From the NCBI GenBank assembly GCA_016187025.1, contig JACPKM010000001.1:124001-188000 (forward strand): DNA of 64,000 bases, written 5' to 3'. Every line of letters starts with the position of its first letter. Position 1 is the first letter of the stretch. Below are positions 1 to 7,817 of the stretch, piece by piece. A program made the position numbers and the translations under genes. The DNA is from Candidatus Daviesbacteria bacterium (GTDB taxonomy: Bacteria > Patescibacteria > Microgenomatia > Daviesbacterales > UBA10151). The notes under the pieces were generated by a model that saw only the letters and a program-made list of their open reading frames with translations, was not told the DNA's origin and did no database searches.

Positions 1-524
1 AAGTAAAAATCCCTCAGATCCCGTCTCTCATCACTTTTTTGGTTAGGATATAGTTCTCTGGGCGCAAGATGTGCGTATAAAGCTCCCCTACTGGAAGGAG
101 AGTAAAGCCATTTACTATCATGTCTTTTGCTATAAGCAATCAAAAATCCTAAACTATCTCTTCCTTCAAATATAAAAATTGGTTCTTTTTTTTGACCAGT
201 TTTTTGATCAACATCTTTAATACCATCAATCCAATCTGCAACAGACGCGTAAAAAGGAGCTAGCCTCTGTCCAGCTTGATAATAAATCCCAGCAAGGAAA
301 TTAAGCTGTAATGTCAAATCTGGGCTAACACTGTAACCTCTAGGCATAGCTTTCCTTGCCAAAAAAGGTATATAACCCACCACTCTTTGATAATCGTCAC
401 CAACTAAAGCTTCTTTCCTGTCGGAATTACCAACTGATCCAGTAGTTATAGTTGTTAAGTCTCTTCTCGCTTCAGCTAAGATCTCCTCTCTGAGTGCATT
501 TTGACCTCTTTCCTCACTTACCAT
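1..524 (-). CDS. Hypothetical protein, cut by the window edge (C-terminus missing)
   Basis: An open frame starts at ATG (complement of 522-524) and stays open to base 1, giving about 174 residues. The protein begins MVSEERGQNALREEILAEARRDL and later contains IFIFEGRDSLGFLIAYSKRHDS. It is charged and soluble, with no signal peptide or membrane segment, and I recognise no domain. It is leftward like the fragment at 611-868. Codon use looks ordinary for the window, so I take it as a real gene. Function unknown. Confidence 0.6.
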   Translation of the reverse strand, partial: MVSEERGQNALREEILAEARRDLTTITTGSVGNSDRKEALVGDDYQRVVGYIPFLARKAMPRGYSVSPDLTLQLNFLAGIYYQAGQRLAPFYASVADWIDGIKDVDQKTGQKKEPIFIFEGRDSLGFLIAYSKRHDSKWLYSPSSRGALYAHLAPRELYPNQKSDERRDLRDFY

Positions 525-610
525 AGAGGGATGATATCATGAATGAAGCTAAGATACAAACTATGGGTCACTTAGGACAATATTTTTCTAGGGACTGAAG
601 AGGAATAAGA

Positions 611-868
611 TTATTCCCCAGCTGCTTTCTTTAGGATTTCTATGTCAATTTTTTTCATTTTCAGAAAAGCCTCAGTCACCATTTCACTTTTTCCGGGATC
701 AGACATAAGCGCTATTAAAACTGTTGGTACTATTTGCCAAGAGAGACTAAATTTATCCTTAAGCCATCCGCACTGCACCTCTTCTCCCCCATCTTGAGTT
801 AATTTCTCCCAGTAATAATCTACTTCATCTTGATCTTTGCAACTAACTAAAAATAAAGGGAATATTAA
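611..868 (-). pseudogene. Remnant of a VOC-family (PhnB / 3-demethylubiquinone-methyltransferase-like) protein
   Basis: A leftward frame of about 85 codons reads FLVSCKDQDEVDYYWEKL, then EEVQCGWLKDKFSLSWQIVPT, then MSDPGKSEMVTEAFLKMKK, and ends in TAA (complement of 611-613). This is the classic C-terminal half of the PhnB-like vicinal-oxygen-chelate family: the CxDqxEvDyyW segment, CGWLkDkfG.sWQiVP, and the final helix. The N-terminal half is missing. The frame has an in-frame stop just upstream (complement of 869-871), no usable ATG before the GWL motif, and abuts the start region of the DUF711 gene. I read it as a 5'-deleted gene, probably cut by a past rearrangement at about 865-875. Confidence 0.8.
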
Positions 869-937
869 CTATATTTGGCTCCGTTTAATGTCGGATGTTT
901 AAACTTATTTTACATCCTCAATGTTATAATCTTAAGC

Positions 938-1954
938 ATGAGTAATGAGGTAGTCAGGAGCGTTTGTTATTTTACAGACAATCCCAACCAACAAACAGTA
1001 GATAAAGTTAACGAACTTGAGGCTAAATTAGTTGAAAAAGGCTATGAAGTCCAGACTAAGAGAGTTTGTACTCCCATAGCAGACCCGATAGAGCTTCAGG
1101 AAAGAGTTGGAGATAAGACATGGCTTCTTTGCGTTGGGACTCTTCCTTTTGAACAAGCCGTAGCTTCACTACCAAAGTTTTATCAGGCTGATGGAGTATC
1201 TTTCAATGTGGACTTAACCTCTATACCTATTGATATCCCTCATACGGCACCTTTGTTTAAGATTATTAAAAACAGGCCTGGTGTTACCTTTAATTTTACC
1301 TATGTTTTCAACAACAAGCCCTCTTCTCCTTACTTCCCATCTGCAAATTACGCAAGAAACGGATTTTCTATTGGTTTGCAACCTACGGATTTAGCTGAAG
1401 ATTGTTCTACTTTGGAAGAGTGGTTAGAAAAAATGAAGGCTAGTTGGCTAAGATTGGATGAAATGCTTGGGAGTGACCCTGATTTCTTGGGTATTGATAG
1501 CTCTATTGCTCCTATTTTCGAAGGTAAAGGAAGCCTTATAAACTTCATTAGGCGACTAGAAATGTCTTTTAGCGGTTCTGTAACTACAAATACTTATGTG
1601 CGGATTACTCAATTTATGAAAGAACAAAATCCCAAACCAGTAGGACTATGTGGCCTCATGATGCCTTGTCTCGAAGATTTTGAATTGGCTGATGAATACG
1701 AAGGTGGTAATTTCTCTATTGAGAGAAATGTGTTTTTGTCTTTGCATTCCGGTTTAGGTATTGACACTTATCCAATAGGGATAGATGAAGACCCTAAGCG
1801 CGTTGTTGAGATATTGAGGCTAGTTCAGGCTTTATCACAGAAGTATACCAAACCCCTATCAGTTAGATTTGTCTCAGATGGTAAGGCTGAAATAGGGCAA
1901 AGAACAGACTTCCAAAATCAATATCTAAAAGACGTTATAGTAAGACCTTTATAG
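938..1954 (+). CDS. DUF711 family protein
   Basis: The 338-residue protein matches what I recall of the DUF711 (UPF0210/PFL-like) family. It has a Ser/Phe-rich N-terminal half with PYFPSANYARNGFSIGL, the signature GIDSSIAP at residues 185-192, and a C-terminal RFVSDGKAEIGQRTDF segment. The family's biochemical role is not established; some members resemble the glycyl-radical-type fold. I chose ATG at 938 (MSNEVVRS) over the in-frame ATG at 875, because the extra 21 residues are hydrophobic and not part of the family. Those bases also overlap the junction with the broken VOC gene. It stands alone, with no obvious operon partner. Family assignment is fairly sure; function is not. Confidence 0.75.
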   Translation: MSNEVVRSVCYFTDNPNQQTVDKVNELEAKLVEKGYEVQTKRVCTPIADPIELQERVGDKTWLLCVGTLPFEQAVASLPKFYQADGVSFNVDLTSIPIDIPHTAPLFKIIKNRPGVTFNFTYVFNNKPSSPYFPSANYARNGFSIGLQPTDLAEDCSTLEEWLEKMKASWLRLDEMLGSDPDFLGIDSSIAPIFEGKGSLINFIRRLEMSFSGSVTTNTYVRITQFMKEQNPKPVGLCGLMMPCLEDFELADEYEGGNFSIERNVFLSLHSGLGIDTYPIGIDEDPKRVVEILRLVQALSQKYTKPLSVRFVSDGKAEIGQRTDFQNQYLKDVIVRPL

Positions 1955-2071
1955 TTAATATACTTAAGATTCTTAACTTCTAAAAACTACACTAATTGAT
2001 TTTCCTTCGCGTAAAACAAACCACCTGAAGGTCACCGATTGGTTCGATTACACGCACCACAAGTCTGAGGG

Positions 2072-2299
2072 ATGAGCCCTCAGGCTCAGATCTTCGATTC
2101 CAAGATCGTCACTCAGATTCGAAGAACTCGAAGAGGTGGGTTAGCTTGGCACCTTCTCGGCTCCCCAGACCTTGAATTATTATACCCCAAAGTTTTAGAG
2201 GCTTTCAGCAATAAAAGCTATGTTGGAGAATTGAGGCAAAGGTGGCTGGAGATTAAAAAATTACAATTCAACTCTAGTACCAAAATTTATGTGATGTAG
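2072..2299 (+). CDS. Small hypothetical protein (75 aa), doubtful
   Basis: A 75-residue basic frame runs MSPQAQIFDSKIVTQIRRTRRGG and then LRQRWLEIKKLQF. Its ATG lies exactly in the loop of a 7-bp hairpin (CTGAGGG at 2065-2071, loop ATGAG, CCCTCAG at 2077-2083). This could hide the start codon or simply mean the region is non-coding. Its 3' end overlaps the convergent gene at 2274-2927 by 26 bases. I see no known domain. It may be a decayed gene end beside the accessory region. Confidence 0.3.
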   Translation: MSPQAQIFDSKIVTQIRRTRRGGLAWHLLGSPDLELLYPKVLEAFSNKSYVGELRQRWLEIKKLQFNSSTKIYVM

Positions 2300-2927
2300 A
2301 ATCAAAGTGCTGATCTAAACCATCTGCCACTGCTAATAAATTTCTAGCTAAATCCCCTGATTTATCCTTGTAAATCATCGTTCTATATAAATCTATAGAT
2401 TCTAACAAATCCCTGTAAAGTACCACAATCGATACAGGTAACATAAACCTATCTTCTTCCCATTTGATAATCTCGAGATGTTGGAACTTAACAGCCTTGT
2501 TTTCATAATAATCCCATTGCTCCCTATCTCCTTTATAAAGAAGCCACTCTATAGTTTTATTAGGATCCGTTCTTGAAACCATTTTCTTAGGACTATAGAT
2601 ATGAACAGTTCCATGCCTATACATATCATAGAGCAAATCACCATGTTTCTCATATAGTTTATCGATATGCGACAATACTTTTTTTATAAAGATTTTTGCT
2701 TTCTGGGGCGTTGCAAAGTCATCTTTGTCACCATTTTTCTTTTTATTGCCACTCCAACCAGAATAAAGTAATCCGAGAAAATCAATATAGCAAAACACCA
2801 TTCGTGGAACACCAAAATAACCGCCTTCAGGCCTACCGGGTTGAATAATCGGAGAGATGTCAGTGTTTATCGACGTAACAAGATCATTGATTATTCTGTC
2901 AATCCTTCGTGCCTCTTCATTAATCAT
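2274..2927 (-). CDS. Hypothetical protein, last gene of a leftward operon
   Basis: A 217-residue soluble protein beginning MINEEARRIDRIINDLV. It is rich in aromatic and charged residues (FCYIDFLGLLYSGW, DLLYDMYRHGTVHIYSPKK) and has no signal peptide or membrane segment. The segment YDMYRHGTVH has the look of helical HEPN- or nuclease-associated proteins, in which an acidic/His motif sits on a long helix. It lacks a clean Rx4-6H, so I do not assign it. It follows the ACT-domain gene by 15 bases and is probably co-transcribed with it. Function unknown. Confidence 0.6.
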   Translation of the reverse strand: MINEEARRIDRIINDLVTSINTDISPIIQPGRPEGGYFGVPRMVFCYIDFLGLLYSGWSGNKKKNGDKDDFATPQKAKIFIKKVLSHIDKLYEKHGDLLYDMYRHGTVHIYSPKKMVSRTDPNKTIEWLLYKGDREQWDYYENKAVKFQHLEIIKWEEDRFMLPVSIVVLYRDLLESIDLYRTMIYKDKSGDLARNLLAVADGLDQHFDSTSHKFWY

Positions 2928-2942
2928 AAATCATAATTTGAC

Positions 2943-3341
2943 TTATTTAGGTCCTTTGAATCCCAAAGCCAAAAGTGCCTCCTTTACTTTTCTTAATTTA
3001 TCCTCTTTCACCAAAATATAATCTTTTGAGTAAGTAGAAATAATCAGGATGTTCATGCCTGCTTTAGCGATTGCTGAACTAACTGTGGCTAAAAAACCAA
3101 CTGAATAAAATGGAACAGAAACATTTAATGCAATTAACTTGTAATTATCTTTGTTTCTTTCAATTAAATCCAAACTACTCAGATTTTCTTCTTTGGTTAC
3201 TACTGTAATTTCATCCTTGTCCTGGCTAACCATAAAGTGCTTCTCTGTCTCCGGAACACTTTTGACCTGAGTATAAACATAAACTCCATCCTCTGTTTCA
3301 AAACTACTTTGTTTAATTATATTTTTTAACTCATCATTCAT
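2943..3341 (-). CDS. ACT-domain protein (single-domain, ligand-sensing type)
   Basis: 132 residues. The C-terminal half (about residues 70-128) reads LIALNVSVPFYSVGFLATVSSAIAKAGMNI and then ISTYSKDYILVKEDKL. This is the pattern of the small stand-alone ACT proteins related to aspartate-kinase regulatory domains (VGFLAavssaLa.AgI.i..iSTy..dyiLV). ACT domains usually bind amino acids as dimers. The N-terminal half resembles the partner ACT repeat. The gene lies 4 bases from the next upstream gene, so translation is probably coupled. Its job in an operon with DNA-binding and unknown proteins is unclear; it could be an ordinary metabolic sensor picked up by the element. Confidence 0.75.
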   Translation of the reverse strand: MNDELKNIIKQSSFETEDGVYVYTQVKSVPETEKHFMVSQDKDEITVVTKEENLSSLDLIERNKDNYKLIALNVSVPFYSVGFLATVSSAIAKAGMNILIISTYSKDYILVKEDKLRKVKEALLALGFKGPK

Positions 3342-3345
3342 ATGA

Positions 3346-3942
3346 TTAACCTAACCAAGCTGCTAAAAGTGTTTTAATTTTTATTAAAAGGTCATGTGCA
3401 CCAGAAAAGGTAGCCGCTGTTGTAATTGCTGCCCAAGAAACCTGAATAATTTGCTTGGAAGGGTTAGGCTTAACTAATTGCGATTTTATGGTTTCTACAT
3501 CACCTGTTAAATTCATCTTCTCCTCTTCGGTTAATGTCGACTTTCTAACCTCTTCTATAAGCGAGTTTAATTCATCAATAGAGTTACCTTTAACCTGTGT
3601 GATGCTCCCTATATTATCTCCCATCACTAAAACATTATTAGAACCCTCTAACGTAATTGAAGAAAATGTCTTTCTGCTAAATTTTGACTTTTCGAATATC
3701 TGCACCCCTTTACTGGAGATTATTATCTTCTCAAAAGATACCCCTCCACCTCTCTCTACCTTCTTGCTAACATAACCCTCGCCCTTTAGAAAATTTATGT
3801 TTCTTATAACCTCATTTCTATCAAAACCCTCTCGTCTCAACTCATTTGCTACCCTAGCCGGAGCTATCCACAACGCTTTCTTTAGATTGTAATCATAAAG
3901 AAATTTTAAAATTTTATCTCTCACTCTGTCCTCGTTATCCAT
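3346..3942 (-). CDS. Winged-helix protein with an 'SNNVLVMGDN' spacer and hydrophobic C-terminus
   Basis: 198 residues in three parts. Residues 1-75 look like a winged helix (DKILKFLYDYN, VANELRREGFDRNEVIRNINFLKGEGYV, then a basic wing). Residues about 95-118 carry EGSNNVLVMGDNIGSITQV. That beta-rich Asn/Gly motif recurs before C-terminal effector parts of abortive-infection-like and STAND-like proteins. The C-terminus is amphipathic (QIIQVSWAAITTAATFSG). It sits between a 103-aa helical protein and an ACT protein with gaps of one and four bases. I infer a regulator/effector pair with the 103-aa gene; the biochemical role is unknown. Confidence 0.6.
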   Translation of the reverse strand: MDNEDRVRDKILKFLYDYNLKKALWIAPARVANELRREGFDRNEVIRNINFLKGEGYVSKKVERGGGVSFEKIIISSKGVQIFEKSKFSRKTFSSITLEGSNNVLVMGDNIGSITQVKGNSIDELNSLIEEVRKSTLTEEEKMNLTGDVETIKSQLVKPNPSKQIIQVSWAAITTAATFSGAHDLLIKIKTLLAAWLG

Positions 3943-3943
3943 G

Positions 3944-4255
3944 TTAAATCAAACTCTGCTCTACTCCATAAACAATAGCATTAAGGGTGCTCCTAGCCTC
4001 TTCCAATCCGCGCATGCAAGCTTCTATATCCGCTTGTCTGTTCCATTCAGGATTCATCATTCTAATAACTGCTGATCTATAACTGATTTTCTCAAAAGTT
4101 TTATAGTGCTTTGAGTCTTCACCAATCAGGTTATTCAAAATCATTAGGGTTTCTTCACGCCACTGGCGTAATCTATTAAAATCCACCTCTTTTAAAAGCT
4201 CATCAATAAAAGCTATTTTCTCTTTGAGCAATTGCAAATTACGATCTTCATTCAT
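3944..4255 (-). CDS. Small helical hypothetical protein
   Basis: 103 residues, almost entirely helical and charged: LLKEKIAFIDELLKEVDFNRLRQWREETLMILNNLIGEDSKHYKTF. The pattern 'leucine-rich helix, conserved W, then a TF/F after a Ser/Lys turn' resembles the helical N-terminal module found in front of TIR, nucleotide-binding and AbiTii-like proteins. Here it is free-standing. The start overlaps the end of the upstream HTH gene by 8 bases and the stop is one base from the next gene, so the operon is tightly coupled. Function unknown; the defence link is a guess from architecture. Confidence 0.6.
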   Translation of the reverse strand: MNEDRNLQLLKEKIAFIDELLKEVDFNRLRQWREETLMILNNLIGEDSKHYKTFEKISYRSAVIRMMNPEWNRQADIEACMRGLEEARSTLNAIVYGVEQSLI

Positions 4256-4442
4256 ATTTATTCTTTTGATGTATATTTATAAAATTCACAATATCTTCCC
4301 TTCTATACCTCCTATCTCCTCGCGTACTCACTACTACAGCCTTTAACTTCCCCAAACGGTCCCAACGTCTTAGGGTCTCTGGATTGACACCCAAAATCTC
4401 AGCTGCCTCGCGTATTCTTAACAACTTAATCATTTTAACCAT
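4248..4442 (-). CDS. MerR/excisionase-type helix-turn-helix protein
   Basis: The reading frame extends further upstream, but the real protein most likely starts at ATG 4442 (MVKMIKLLRIREAAEILGV). The extra 44 residues are a hydrophobic read-through overlapping the divergent gene at 4549. The remaining 64 residues hold a single helix-turn-helix (REAAEILGVNPETLRRWDRLGKL) followed by a basic wing and RRYRREDIVNFI. This is the pattern of MerR-like and excisionase DNA-binding domains. It heads the leftward operon 4442-2274 and is the natural candidate for its autoregulator. Members of this family also act as recombination directionality factors, which would fit the neighbouring recombinase element. 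Confidence 0.75.
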   Translation of the reverse strand: MVKMIKLLRIREAAEILGVNPETLRRWDRLGKLKAVVVSTRGDRRYRREDIVNFINIHQKNKYE

Positions 4443-4548
4443 AACTTCTACTAAATTATACACCTGCTCAGAATAAACTATAATAAGGTACAGGTAGACA
4501 TAGAAGCAAGTTTTTCTTTTATTTAATAAGGAGGTTAGCTCAAGAGAT

Positions 4549-5070
4549 ATGACAAATGCAACAAAAAGCAACAAATTGCAACAAAATTTCGACTCCCTGG
4601 AGCCTAAACACCAACAAGCTATTGATTTACGATTAGAAGGTCTTGCATATAAAGTAATTGCTAAATCTCTTAATTTGACTGAGCAACATGTAAGGCGTTG
4701 GTTTATGAAAGGTGGAACTTGCCATTACGCTTATCAACTTAAACAAAAACAAAGGATGAAAGATTGGCAAGAGGATTTTAAAAAAATTGATGATAAATTA
4801 AAAGAAATAGCCACCGAAGCTGTTTTGGCTATTAAACAAAATGTACGCAAGGGAAGTTTGTGGGCTGCGTTTGGGGTATTAGATAGGGTAGGTTTTCAAC
4901 CCATCCAAAAACTCCAGCCAATGACAGAACCAAAAGTACAGATTATCAATTATTCTTATCCCCAAAATGGGGAGTCTAAAACGATTGATGGTGAAACAGA
5001 AACAAAAGAAGATACAGCATTACAACCTTGGCATCCCGAGGAAGAAATACTAACTACCAATAACCCCTAA
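4549..5070 (+). CDS. Phage terminase-small-subunit-like / HTH protein
   Basis: 173 residues. The first 60 form a sigma-like helix-turn-helix (SLEPKHQQAIDLRLEGLAYKVIAKSLNLTEQHVRRWFMKGG). A charged helical region follows (QRMKDWQEDFKKIDDKLKEIATEAVLAIKQN), then a disordered acidic tail. This order resembles phage small terminase subunits of the phBC6A51 type, where the HTH binds pac/cos DNA and the helices oligomerise. An AAGGAGG sequence lies about 14 bases before the ATG. No large terminase or capsid gene is nearby, so it may serve another DNA-binding role. Confidence 0.55.
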   Translation: MTNATKSNKLQQNFDSLEPKHQQAIDLRLEGLAYKVIAKSLNLTEQHVRRWFMKGGTCHYAYQLKQKQRMKDWQEDFKKIDDKLKEIATEAVLAIKQNVRKGSLWAAFGVLDRVGFQPIQKLQPMTEPKVQIINYSYPQNGESKTIDGETETKEDTALQPWHPEEEILTTNNP

Positions 5071-5074
5071 TGTA

Positions 5075-5287
5075 CTAAAAGGGGAACAACTCCTGAACTT
5101 TAACGTTTAACACACGGGCTATTTTATAAATAGTCCGAAGAGAAGGCTTCCTATGGCCTGTTTCTATAAATTGGACATACTTCGTGCTTAAATCTAATCT
5201 CTCGGCCATTTGCTCCTGGGTCATCCCTGCTCCCTTTCTAAGTTTATGTATCTTCTTCCCTAACTTTATATCTTGCTCTGTTGCCAT
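5075..5287 (-). CDS. XRE-family helix-turn-helix protein
   Basis: 70 residues forming one Cro/C1-type domain: LGKKIHKLRKGAGMTQEQMAERLDLSTKYVQFIETGHRKPSLRTIYKIARVLNV. All five helices are present, and the recognition helix is around STKYVQFIETG. Nothing is fused to it, so it is a bare repressor-like DNA-binding unit. It ends 4 bases from the convergent HTH gene at 4549-5070. Very similar bare XRE proteins lie at 18549-18758 and 29839-30054. Confidence 0.85.
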   Translation of the reverse strand: MATEQDIKLGKKIHKLRKGAGMTQEQMAERLDLSTKYVQFIETGHRKPSLRTIYKIARVLNVKVQELFPF

Positions 5288-5398
5288 ACCTTTTAAGGGT
5301 ATAGATAAAGCAAATCCAGTTAAACCAACTGTGTGTCACCTTTTAAAGCTATATATAGGCTTGTTTTTACCCCCACTAACTGTTACCATTACCTCAAA

Positions 5399-6367
5399 AT
5401 GGGCACAACATTTGCACTTTTATTTCTATTCTCCATTATTGGTTTAATCATAGGATTAATAAAACCTGCAGCTATTGCTAGGCTCACTAAAATAACTCTA
5501 CCCAGAAAAAAGCTTGCTTTGTTATTTGGAGGCCTTTCTTTGTTGTTTTTTATTTTAATTGGTGTTACCGCCGATCCCTCTACAAGGGTGCAATCAAACC
5601 AAACTAACACAGCAGCAGCCACGATTGACCAAACAACGCAAGCTACCAGTTCAGGCAACCTCCAAAATTCTCCATCCCCAACTTTGACTCAAACACCTTC
5701 TGATAAACCTACTGACCCGGTAAAAACTGCTAAAGTAACCAGAGTTATTGATGGCGATACTATTGAGATAGAAGGTGGCCAGAAAGTCCGTTATATTGGT
5801 ATTGATACCCCTGAAACAGTTGACCCCAGGACAACAGTCCAATGCTTTGGCAAAGAAGCCTCGGATAAAAATAAAGAGCTTGTGGGAGGTAAGGAAGTTA
5901 GGTTGGAGAAGGATGTTTCAGAAACTGATAAATACGGGAGGTTATTAAAGTATGTTTATGTAGGAGATACTTTTGTAAATGATTATTTGGTAAGGCAAGG
6001 CTATGCCCGTTCTTCAAGCTACCCTCCTGATATAAAGTATCAAGATCAATTCAGACAGGCAGAACAGGAAGCAAGAGGAACTCAAAAAGGCTTATGGGGA
6101 TCAGCTTGCCAGTCATCACCTACTCCACAAGCTCCACAAACCCAATCCAGCCAAACAACAGGCACTACAGGCAGTTATACCGCCCCACAACCTCAATCCG
6201 GAAGTTGTTTGATTAAGGGTAATATTAGTAGTTCAGGAGAGAAGATTTACCATATGCCTGGACAAAATTTTTACAATAAAACTGTTATAGATACAAGCAA
6301 AGGTGAGCGTTGGTTCTGCTCAGAAGCTGAAGCCCAAACTGCTGGTTGGAGAAAAGCAAAAGTATAA
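5399..6367 (+). CDS. Membrane-anchored thermonuclease (SNase-like) with C-terminal 'sunset'-type domain
   Basis: 322 residues from ATG 5399; an earlier in-frame start at 5333 would put non-membrane residues before the first hydrophobic helix. Two membrane helices (about 3-25 and 38-58) are followed by a Thr/Ser/Pro-rich linker. A staphylococcal-nuclease fold then covers about 110-235. The catalytic set is visible: VIDGDT, R131 in VRYIGIDTPE, D136, E139, and R181 in DKYGRLLKYV. After a second Pro/Gln linker, a 50-residue domain with SCLIKGNIS, GEKIYHMPGQNFY and GERWFCSEAEAQTAGWR closes the protein. I recall that domain as 'sunset' in secreted nucleases. It would cleave extracellular DNA or RNA. 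Confidence 0.9.
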   Translation: MGTTFALLFLFSIIGLIIGLIKPAAIARLTKITLPRKKLALLFGGLSLLFFILIGVTADPSTRVQSNQTNTAAATIDQTTQATSSGNLQNSPSPTLTQTPSDKPTDPVKTAKVTRVIDGDTIEIEGGQKVRYIGIDTPETVDPRTTVQCFGKEASDKNKELVGGKEVRLEKDVSETDKYGRLLKYVYVGDTFVNDYLVRQGYARSSSYPPDIKYQDQFRQAEQEARGTQKGLWGSACQSSPTPQAPQTQSSQTTGTTGSYTAPQPQSGSCLIKGNISSSGEKIYHMPGQNFYNKTVIDTSKGERWFCSEAEAQTAGWRKAKV

Positions 6368-6445
6368 ATACACCCTCTTAATTCGCAGATTATCTTACTC
6401 AACCTATTTTTGTTAAAATCAAGATAAATAAAGATAAGCATAAAA

Positions 6446-7258
6446 ATGAACAATTTATCTGAGGACTTAAAAGAATTTCTGCGATGGATCAAGATGCAAA
6501 GTGATGAATATATCAATGAGCATCAAGAGTTGATCCTTGTAATGTTAAGGCTCATCACAGACACACAATTTCAGTTTGAAATACAAAAACTAAGATCAGA
6601 ATATAATCTCCCCAAGAAATGGTATTTAGGAACTAAAAATGTTGATTTTTATAAAAAGATACACAAGGAGTATGAAGCTTGGCACAAAAGAAATACAAAA
6701 GAAGTACTTACAAAAGACCACCCAAAAATTTTAGAAATATGTAAACAGTTTAGGATTGACTCTTCTCGCTACGGTTTTTTTGTTTCAAACTATCTATATT
6801 TTAGAGACCTGAGACCACTTAAACCTTTAACCAATAATACATTTCTATCAAACGAGGAGTACCGCTATAAGGCACGTTTAGAGACTGCACAGGACGAAAC
6901 AATGCCCTACTTAACAAAAGGGTATATTCGCTTCTTTCAAGATACAACACCTGAACAGCTCTTGCGGTTTGTTGAGGAAAATAAGGATAAGATCAGATTG
7001 ATCCGAAGCTGGTTACCCCTTTACCCACACACAAAGAAATTTAGCCTATTCAAAAGAGATATCCAAATATTTATACTCCATCTGCTCAACTATAAAACAC
7101 CCAAAATATCAGATATTATTGCGGAAGAAAATCTATCCCAAGATGAAAACTCAAACATTGACTCTATTGAAAATAAATTCACACTCGAAGAAGCAGCTAT
7201 TAGAGAAATTGTTAGAGATTTAACCCACCGCATAAAAAACCTCAAAAATATAATCTAA
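6446..7258 (+). CDS. Hypothetical protein of accessory element 1
   Basis: 270 residues, soluble and charged, with many aromatic residues (KKWYLGTKNVDFYKKIHKEYEAWHKR, SRYGFFVSNYLYFRDLRPLKPL) and a helical C-terminus (EEAAIREIVRDLTHRIKNLKNII). It sits just before the small-gene/DUF5659 pair, the same position as the 281-aa protein at 20023-20868 in element 2. Both have a DLRPL(K/Y)xL stretch, but I cannot claim homology by eye. It may be an element replication or regulatory protein. Function unknown. Confidence 0.6.
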   Translation: MNNLSEDLKEFLRWIKMQSDEYINEHQELILVMLRLITDTQFQFEIQKLRSEYNLPKKWYLGTKNVDFYKKIHKEYEAWHKRNTKEVLTKDHPKILEICKQFRIDSSRYGFFVSNYLYFRDLRPLKPLTNNTFLSNEEYRYKARLETAQDETMPYLTKGYIRFFQDTTPEQLLRFVEENKDKIRLIRSWLPLYPHTKKFSLFKRDIQIFILHLLNYKTPKISDIIAEENLSQDENSNIDSIENKFTLEEAAIREIVRDLTHRIKNLKNII

Positions 7259-7298
7259 AACGTAGGTTAAACCCACCCCTCTTTTGCTCTACGCAAAA

Positions 7299-7344
7299 CT
7301 TAATCCTCTTTTTTAGAATAATCATAATGATTAAGAGGATTAAG
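7299..7344. promoter_or_regulatory. 12-bp perfect inverted repeat (hairpin or operator)
   Basis: CTTAATCCTCTT at 7299-7310 is exactly complementary to AAGAGGATTAAG at 7333-7344, with a 22-base AT-rich loop. It lies 40 bases after the 270-aa gene and overlaps the start of the small gene at 7327. It could end the upstream transcript or control translation of the next gene. Confidence 0.5.
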
Positions 7345-7467
7345 AATAACTATCAAAATAATTTGAGTATAGATTTCATAGCCGAAAAATGGATCGGTAT
7401 ACTTTTTGCTCATATACAAAGTAAAAGAATTAGCAAAAAAACTAATTTAAATAACAAAATAAAGTGA
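7327..7467 (+). CDS. Small element protein (46 aa) upstream of DUF5659
   Basis: A 46-residue frame from ATG 7327: basic, with a central helix IDFIAEKWIGILFAHIQSKR. It ends 9 bases before the DUF5659 gene. A similar small gene with IELAAEQLAQILIQQVISK precedes the DUF5659 gene of element 2 (20933-21091). Both have the pattern (I/L)AE(K/Q)(W/L)xxILxxxIxxK followed by Asn/Lys-rich ends. The conserved position and pattern are my reason to call this a real gene. The start codon lies inside the 7299-7344 inverted repeat. Function unknown. Confidence 0.5.
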   Translation: MIKRIKNNYQNNLSIDFIAEKWIGILFAHIQSKRISKKTNLNNKIK

Positions 7468-7476
7468 GTATAAAAT

Positions 7477-7734
7477 ATGAACGATAATCAGAATAAAACC
7501 TTTGCTACCGATAACTTTCAACTTGCTTGCTATTTGGTTTCAGAAGCAATACCCCTACTCTCTCTTGATAAAACAAATCCTAAGCGTGTGGTATTCATCC
7601 TTGAAGAAAGTGATAAAAGACGGGCCCTGACTCAAAAATACTTAAGTTATATGGCAGAAACTGAAGTGCATCGCATTTTTTCAGCTCAAAAGGATCTTAA
7701 ACAAATGATCTATCAAAATAAATCAAACTTATGA
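7477..7734 (+). CDS. DUF5659-like small protein
   Basis: 85 residues with the pattern FATDNFQLACYLVSEAIPL, then RVVFILEESDKRRALTQKYLSY, VHRIFSAQKDLKQMIY. This matches the small DUF5659 proteins I know from CPR genomes (ft.sD..LAa.L...G, kv.FvFe.s......yl, f....r.LK..i). A paralogue is at 21072-21323. They usually sit in integrated elements, beside ribbon-helix-helix or replication genes. No function is known. It has no TM segment or signal peptide. Confidence 0.65.
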   Translation: MNDNQNKTFATDNFQLACYLVSEAIPLLSLDKTNPKRVVFILEESDKRRALTQKYLSYMAETEVHRIFSAQKDLKQMIYQNKSNL

Positions 7735-7817
7735 ATTATGAATATCCACAAAATAATGACTGTTAAAAGAAAAATGATTAACTATATTTTTTATTCATTA
7801 TTTGCAATCGTAAAGGG

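Noticed and set aside
1348..1548. Antisense frames within DUF711 and many other genes
   Set aside because: They mirror the codon pattern of the real genes on the other strand and lack their own ribosome-binding sites or domains.
2041..2063. tRNA-like end (GGTTCGATTACACGCACCA)
   Set aside because: It has a GTTCGATT and CACCA, but no T-stem or acceptor pairs form, and no 5' half is present. Probably chance or a decayed fragment.
4443..4574. Longer N-terminus of the MerR-like HTH protein
   Set aside because: Hydrophobic read-through overlapping the divergent gene at 4549; family proteins begin at the HTH.
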